Assembly: GCA_963774745.1 (NCBI GenBank)
Contig: CAVZGE010000002.1
Location: 434,001-498,000, forward strand
Reading direction: 5' to 3'
Source of the DNA: Prado023 sp963774745
GTDB taxonomy: Bacteria > Actinomycetota > Actinomycetes > S36-B12 > CAIYMF01
DNA length: 64,000 nucleotides
Numbering within the stretch: the first letter of the stretch is position 1; each line of letters begins with the position of its first letter. The notes under the pieces are model-generated. The model searched no databases. It saw only the letters and a list, made by a program, of their open reading frames with translations, and had not been told where the DNA came from. This document shows, one piece after another, positions 60,145 to 64,000 of the stretch. The translations under genes were made by a program, and so were the position numbers.

Positions 60145-61093
60145 GGACCTGCTCCTTGTCGTCGGCGGTGGCCGCCGCGGGTTGGCCGCGCGTGGCCCGA
60201 AGGCTGGCGACGATCGCCACCGTGATGATCGTGGCGACCACGCCCAGGCTCAGCCACGTGGGCATCTTGTAGAGGTCCACCTGCAGCACCAGCTTGATCC
60301 CCACCCAGACCAGCACCAGCCCAAGTCCGAGCTTGAGGTACACGAAGCGGTGCATCAGGTCGGCGAGCAGGAAGTACATCGCCCGCAGGCCCAGGATCGC
60401 GAAGGCGTTGGCCGTGAACACCAGGAACGTCTCCTGGGTGACGGCGAAGATCGCGGGGATCGAGTCGACGGCGAACACGATGTCGGTGAACTCCACGAGG
60501 ACCAGCACGAGCAGCAGCGGGGTGGCCACCAGGGCGCCGTTGCGGCGGGTGAAGAACCTCTGGCCGTCGTACTCGTCGGTCATCGGGACGTAGCGCCGGA
60601 ACAGCCGCACCACGCCCGAGGTCGAGGGGTCGAAGTGCGTGTTGCGGTGGCGCATCATCATGACGCCGGTGAACACCAGGAAGGCACCGAAGATGTACAG
60701 GATCCAGATGTACTCCTTGATCGCCGCGGAGCCGGCCCAGATGAACAGCCCGCGCATGATCAGCGCCCCGACGACGCCGTAGAACAGGACCCGGTGCTGG
60801 TAGCGCGCGGGCACCGCGAAGTAGCTGAAGATGATCGCCCAGACGAACACGTTGTCCACAGCCAGGGACTTCTCGATCAGGTATCCGGCGTAGTACTGCC
60901 CGGCGAACTCCCCACCGGCCGTGGCCCAGATGAGCAGCCCGAAGCCGAGCCCCATCGCGACCCAGACGCCCGACCACGCGGCGGCCTCCTTCGCCGAGAT
61001 CACGTGGGCGTCCCGGTGGGCGAACAGGTCGATGGCCAGCATGACCACGATCACCCCCAGGACCGCCAGCCAGATCGTCATCGGCACATCCAT
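60137..61093 (-). CDS. TerC/Alx family membrane protein
   Basis: About 318 residues, start at the ATG at 61093 with GGAG 6 nt upstream (a GTG at 61105 is possible). Nine or so helices. The family blocks are YLIEKSLAVDNVFVWAIIFS and LVLVEFTDIVFAVDSIPAIF with the conserved acidic residues, then FTANAFAILGLRAMYFLLAD. TerC and Alx proteins export or manage Mn2+ (Alx) and are linked to tellurite resistance. First gene of the terC-wHTH-sbtA-sbtB operon. Confidence 0.92.
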   Translation of the reverse strand: MDVPMTIWLAVLGVIVVMLAIDLFAHRDAHVISAKEAAAWSGVWVAMGLGFGLLIWATAGGEFAGQYYAGYLIEKSLAVDNVFVWAIIFSYFAVPARYQHRVLFYGVVGALIMRGLFIWAGSAAIKEYIWILYIFGAFLVFTGVMMMRHRNTHFDPSTSGVVRLFRRYVPMTDEYDGQRFFTRRNGALVATPLLLVLVLVEFTDIVFAVDSIPAIFAVTQETFLVFTANAFAILGLRAMYFLLADLMHRFVYLKLGLGLVLVWVGIKLVLQVDLYKMPTWLSLGVVATIITVAIVASLRATRGQPAAATADDKEQVHG

Positions 61094-61220
61094 CGCTTGC
61101 TCCACTCTCTTCCGTTGCAGGATTCACGAATTGGGATGCATCTATCGTGACTGATACCTGTTCAGAGCGCAAGTCATTGAGCCGGTTGCATGATGCTGAA
61201 TACATGTGATGTGCTTCATC

Positions 61221-61330
61221 AGGAGGGGAGTACCCCAGCATCGGGCGGTCGTCAGCAGGTCCGATCCGACGTCGGACCGGCCGCAGGGGGGCGCAGCCGC
61301 GGCCGGGGAAGATCCGGCACCCGATGCGGT
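61221..61330 (+). ncRNA. Leader resembling a yybP-ykoY (Mn2+) riboswitch, orphan
   Basis: On the plus strand GGGGAGTA (61225-61232) is followed by stem GCGGTC (61245-61250), GTCAGCA, a hairpin GGTCCGA/TCGGACC (61258-61278), then GGCCGC (61279-61284) closing the stem. This order matches the known yybP-ykoY fold, where GGGGAGUA is followed by GUC-GUCAAUU-hairpin-GGC. GCATCGGG (61238-61245) can also pair with CCCGATGC (61320-61327). The usual 3' GCRAGACC is not found. TerC genes often follow such leaders, but terC here starts at 61093 and points the other way. The gene-free stretch 61094-61406 holds nothing else I can name. Confidence 0.4.
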
Positions 61331-61406
61331 GTCATCGACGACGCCGTGGACGAGCTCATCGAGGCGGCACTGGCCCGCGGGGTCGAGGACAACCAGCCGG
61401 CGAGCC

Positions 61407-62723
61407 TCACCGAACCGGATCGGCGAATCCCGGCAGGTGCGCCTCGAGCTCGGGGCGCACCGGGACGGTGGCGCCCAGCCCGCACAGCACGCCGACCAGC
61501 CCGAGCCAGAGCCGATGGGTGAAGAGCTGGTCTGCGGGGATCGTCAGCTGCAGGGCGACGGTGAAGTCCGGGTTGCGGGGATCGTTGACCCGCCCGAACT
61601 CGGACTTCAGCCACTCACGGGTGAAGGTGAACTCCTCGTGGCGGGACGGCTCACTGAACGGCGAGAGGTAGTCGATGAGCTTCTCGACCTCGATGTGCTG
61701 GCCGGGCGCGACGAACCCGCCCTCGCGCAACCGTCGCTCGACTGCCGCCGGGTCGGTGGCGGTCATCGCCCGGATCAGCCCGCCGAACGTCGGCGGGAGC
61801 CCGCCGGGCATGACCAGCACGGACCCGAAGTCCAGCACGCCCATCCGGCCGTCGGGCAGCAGCCGGAAGTTGCCCGGGTGCGGGTCGGTGTGCAGCAGCC
61901 CCACGCGCGCCGGCGAGGTGAGGAAGAAGTGCTGGTAGGCCGCCCCGAGGTGGTCGCGCTCGGCGGCGGTGCCGTCCCGGGCGACCTGCGCCAGCCCGAC
62001 CCCGTCCATCCAGTGGCTGACCAGCACGCCCCGGGTGGCGGCCAGCACCGGGGGCACGTAGTAGTGGGGGTCGTCGGCGTACGCGGCGGCGAACGCGCGC
62101 TGGTGATCGGCCTCGGTCCGGTAGTCCAGCTCCTCACCCAGGCGCGTGCGCAGCTCGGCCACGAGCGGCGGCATGGCCATGCCACGCGCCACCAGGGAGG
62201 TCAGGCGCAGGGTGACGGCCAGCGAGCGCACGTCCCCCGCGACCGCCTCGGCGACCCCCGGGTACTGGATCTTGACCGCCACGGGCGTCCCGTCGGACCA
62301 CACCGCGCGGTGCACCTGGCCGATGGACGCCGCCGCGGTCGGGTGCTCGTCGAACTCCCGGAATGCGGCGCGCCAGGCATCGCCCAGCTCCGACTCGAGC
62401 ACGGGGCGGACCTCGGCGAACGGCAGGCCCGGGTTGTCCTCCTGCAGGGCGCCCAGGGCGTGCTGCCAGGAGTCGTCCGGGTCGGAGGGGAACAGGGCGT
62501 CGACGGTCGAGAGCAGCTGCCCGAGCTTGAGCGCGCCGCCCTTGAGCTGCCCGAGAGTCGCCCTGGTGTCGGCTGCCGTGGCGGTGCGCGCCCGCTCGCG
62601 CAGCACCGCACGATCCTGGCCGAGGATCCCCTTGGCCTGGATCGACACCGCACGACCGACCGCTCGGACCGGCAGGCCGGCCAGCGTGGCACTGCGGCGG
62701 ATCCGAGAGGTGGTCACCGGCAT
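61407..62723 (-). CDS. AarF/UbiB/ABC1 family atypical kinase
   Basis: 438 residues. The ABC1 signature KxGQ region is TLGQLKGGALKLGQLLS at about 57-73. Further parts: AAASIGQVHRAVW (Ala-rich loop), VAVKIQYPG (Lys), LLHTDPHPGNFRLLPDG (catalytic loop) and GVLDFGSVL (DFG). Such proteins support quinone/isoprenoid lipid metabolism or related ATPase roles; actinomycetes use menaquinone. It is monocistronic in view, and the 150 bases upstream contain GGTGAGC repeats. Confidence 0.9.
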   Translation of the reverse strand: MPVTTSRIRRSATLAGLPVRAVGRAVSIQAKGILGQDRAVLRERARTATAADTRATLGQLKGGALKLGQLLSTVDALFPSDPDDSWQHALGALQEDNPGLPFAEVRPVLESELGDAWRAAFREFDEHPTAAASIGQVHRAVWSDGTPVAVKIQYPGVAEAVAGDVRSLAVTLRLTSLVARGMAMPPLVAELRTRLGEELDYRTEADHQRAFAAAYADDPHYYVPPVLAATRGVLVSHWMDGVGLAQVARDGTAAERDHLGAAYQHFFLTSPARVGLLHTDPHPGNFRLLPDGRMGVLDFGSVLVMPGGLPPTFGGLIRAMTATDPAAVERRLREGGFVAPGQHIEVEKLIDYLSPFSEPSRHEEFTFTREWLKSEFGRVNDPRNPDFTVALQLTIPADQLFTHRLWLGLVGVLCGLGATVPVRPELEAHLPGFADPVR

Positions 62724-62778
62724 GCGACCAGTATCCGGCCCGGGGTCGAGGGCCGGTCAGGTGGCCGGTGGCCGGTGA

Positions 62779-62809
62779 GCGGTGAGCGGTGAGCGGTAGC
62801 CGGTGCGCA
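62779..62809. repeat. Short GGTGAGC tandem array
   Basis: Three exact GGTGAGC units flanked by variants such as GGTAGCC and GGCCGGT lie between the AarF gene and the next gene. Simple low-complexity sequence, no further features. Confidence 0.4.
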
Positions 62810-62874
62810 GGTGCGCCGGCGGGCAGGTGGGCTGGTGGGTCGGTGCTGGGGGCGTCAGCTGGGCTGTCGGTCGC

Positions 62875-64000
62875 TCAGCCGAACGACTGGCCCTCGCCGC
62901 GGTAGGTCAGGGCCTGGCCGACGACGCGGTCGCCGTCCACCAGGTGGAACCGGGGGAATCGCTCGGCGAGCTCACCGGCCTTCGCATGGCGCATCCAGAC
63001 GAGCTCGCCGATCCGCAGCCGGTCGGCAGCCCGCCCGTGCACCGGGGTCTGCACCTCGCCGGCGCCCTCGGTGCCGCTCAACGCGAGGCCCTCGGGGAGG
63101 TGGACCATGGGCAGCCGTTGGGCATCCGCAGGCCCGGAGGCGAGGTAGCCCCCGCTGAAGAGCGTGGCCCAGCCGGGCGCGGGCCGCCGGACCACCGGAA
63201 GGGCGAACAGTGCGGCGGGGCGGGGATGGAACGCGGAGTAGGTGTCGAACAGGTGCGGCCCGAACACCCCGCTGCCGGCGGCGACCTCGGTGATGGCAGC
63301 CTCGGAGCTGGTGCCCTCGAGGCTGCCGGTGCCGCCACCGTTGACGAACCGGAGGTCGGCGACGTCGCGGACGGCGGCCACCACCTCGGCCCGCCGGTGC
63401 GCGAGCTCGGCCGCCGAGCGGGACTGCATCGCCCGGATCGCAGCCCCCTTCGCCCGAGCGCCGGGTGGCCGGTCGCCGACACCGGCGATCTGCGCCTCGT
63501 AGGCCATCAGCCCGTCCAGGCGCAGCCCGGGGCGGCCGACGATCTCCCGGGCCAGCGCGGCGGCCTGTTCCGCGGTGCGGACGGGGGAGCGACGGACACC
63601 GAGGTGCAGTCGAGCCGAACCGCGTGGCCGGTAGGAGGCGTCGACGTCGATCGCCACCTTGATGGGCGCGGTGGCCCGTGCCGACGCGCGGCCGGCGGCG
63701 GACTCGATGAGGTCCAGGTGCTCGACGCAGTCCACCATCAGGGTGATGGCGGCCGCGGCCCGCTCGTCCTCGGCCAGGTCGGCGACTGCCGCCGCGTCCA
63801 CGGTCGGGTAGGCCACGACGATGTCGTCCGACGACCCGGCCCGGACCAGGAACAGCGCCTCGGGCAGGGAGTACCCCAGCAGCCCCGAGTACCCCGGCAT
63901 GGCAACGACCTGCTCGATCACCGAGCGGACGCGCAGGCTCTTGGTCGCCAGCCGGATCGGGGTGCCGTGAGCCCGGCGGACGAGGTCGGCGGCGTTGGCC
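62875..64000 (-). CDS. PLP fold-type III amino acid deaminase/aldolase or racemase-like enzyme, N-terminus cut
   Basis: The frame is open to the window edge (the first residues visible are ANAADLVRRAHGTPIRLATK, then SLRVRSVIEQVV, the PLP Lys region). Further: VAIDVDASYRPRGSARLHLG, MAYEAQIAGVGD, RFVNGGGTGSLEGTSSE and SGVFGPHLFDTYSAF. The C-terminal part (GELVWMRHAKAGELAERFPR) is the D-threonine-aldolase-like domain with the metal-binding His. Likely acts on a D-amino acid or hydroxy-amino acid. Start and any operon partners lie outside the window. Confidence 0.85.
   Translation of the reverse strand, partial: ANAADLVRRAHGTPIRLATKSLRVRSVIEQVVAMPGYSGLLGYSLPEALFLVRAGSSDDIVVAYPTVDAAAVADLAEDERAAAAITLMVDCVEHLDLIESAAGRASARATAPIKVAIDVDASYRPRGSARLHLGVRRSPVRTAEQAAALAREIVGRPGLRLDGLMAYEAQIAGVGDRPPGARAKGAAIRAMQSRSAAELAHRRAEVVAAVRDVADLRFVNGGGTGSLEGTSSEAAITEVAAGSGVFGPHLFDTYSAFHPRPAALFALPVVRRPAPGWATLFSGGYLASGPADAQRLPMVHLPEGLALSGTEGAGEVQTPVHGRAADRLRIGELVWMRHAKAGELAERFPRFHLVDGDRVVGQALTYRGEGQSFG

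Noticed and set aside
61206..62792. Plus-strand open frame after the riboswitch-like leader
   Set aside because: It is the shadow of the aarF gene on the minus strand, which has all kinase motifs. The first 60 codons show one possible helical stretch (VIDDAVDELIEAALARGVED) but no start or domain.

Overview
This window is chromosomal DNA from a very GC-rich actinomycete (Actinomycetota). Evidence for that: the bacterial proteasome activator Bpa with a C-terminal GPYL-type tail, a class II fructose-bisphosphate aldolase, DUF4446 next to pheA and serS, many GTG starts, 4-nt stop/start overlaps (ATGA or GTGA), and apparently leaderless promoters. A four-gene transcarboxylase cluster (5S, 12S, a small subunit, 1.3S biotin carrier) points to a lineage with a Wood-Werkman type propionate cycle. 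The genus cannot be fixed from the sequence alone.

Layout. 0-9.4 kb, mostly minus strand: a cut lipoprotein gene, a small hypothetical, a class III aminotransferase, transhydrogenase pntA-pntB, an Old Yellow Enzyme homologue, a secreted beta-helix protein and purA. 9.5-10.5 kb: a DUF559-type nuclease gene between two copies of a 45-bp hairpin. 10.6-22.5 kb: fba, an FAD-linked oxidase, a GDPD, DUF4446-pheA, rhomboid-HAD, serS, bpa with a divergent SET-domain gene, a TrkA-type potassium channel and a DUF779-like gene. 22.7-34.9 kb: an acyl-CoA catabolism regulon (two carboxylase subunits, AtuA, TetR, acyl-CoA dehydrogenase, enoyl-CoA hydratase) with an AmmeMemoRadiSam trio embedded in it. 35-37.5 kb: a FrnE-type DsbA protein, a PLP decarboxylase and tRNA-Ser(UGA). 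37.6-41.6 kb: a decayed block with a Ser/Thr kinase-RCC1 fusion, a membrane-protein fragment, an FHA-ABC fragment and an S1C protease. 41.7-46.6 kb: small genes, a hydrolase lipoprotein and a large LuxR regulator. 46.7-54.8 kb, minus strand: the transcarboxylase operon, a SNF2 helicase and a penicillin-binding protein. 55.5-56.5 kb: a second hairpin-nuclease-hairpin unit. 56.6-64 kb: TspO, an amidase, a terC-wHTH-sbtA-sbtB operon, an orphan leader RNA resembling a Mn2+ riboswitch, an AarF/UbiB kinase and a cut PLP enzyme.

How the parts work together. The TetR regulator at 32.2 kb and the carboxylase operon at 22.7 kb carry the same two-box operator, laid over a TTGACG promoter right at the start codon, so these distant operons are probably one regulon. 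The transcarboxylase genes should move carboxyl groups between methylmalonyl-CoA and pyruvate. TerC, SbtA and the PII-like SbtB form one ion and bicarbonate transport operon.

The strongest candidate for something undescribed is the hairpin-nuclease-hairpin unit. Two paralogous nuclease genes lie far apart. Each is bracketed by its own pair of nearly identical hairpins, each unit is close to 1.06 kb long, and each gene ends inside its downstream hairpin. A solo relative of the first hairpin is inserted in frame in the carboxylase alpha gene. A separate 39-nt-loop repeat family occurs twice in mirror orientation. Several otherwise normal genes are broken by single-base indels, so part of the sequence may carry assembly errors.
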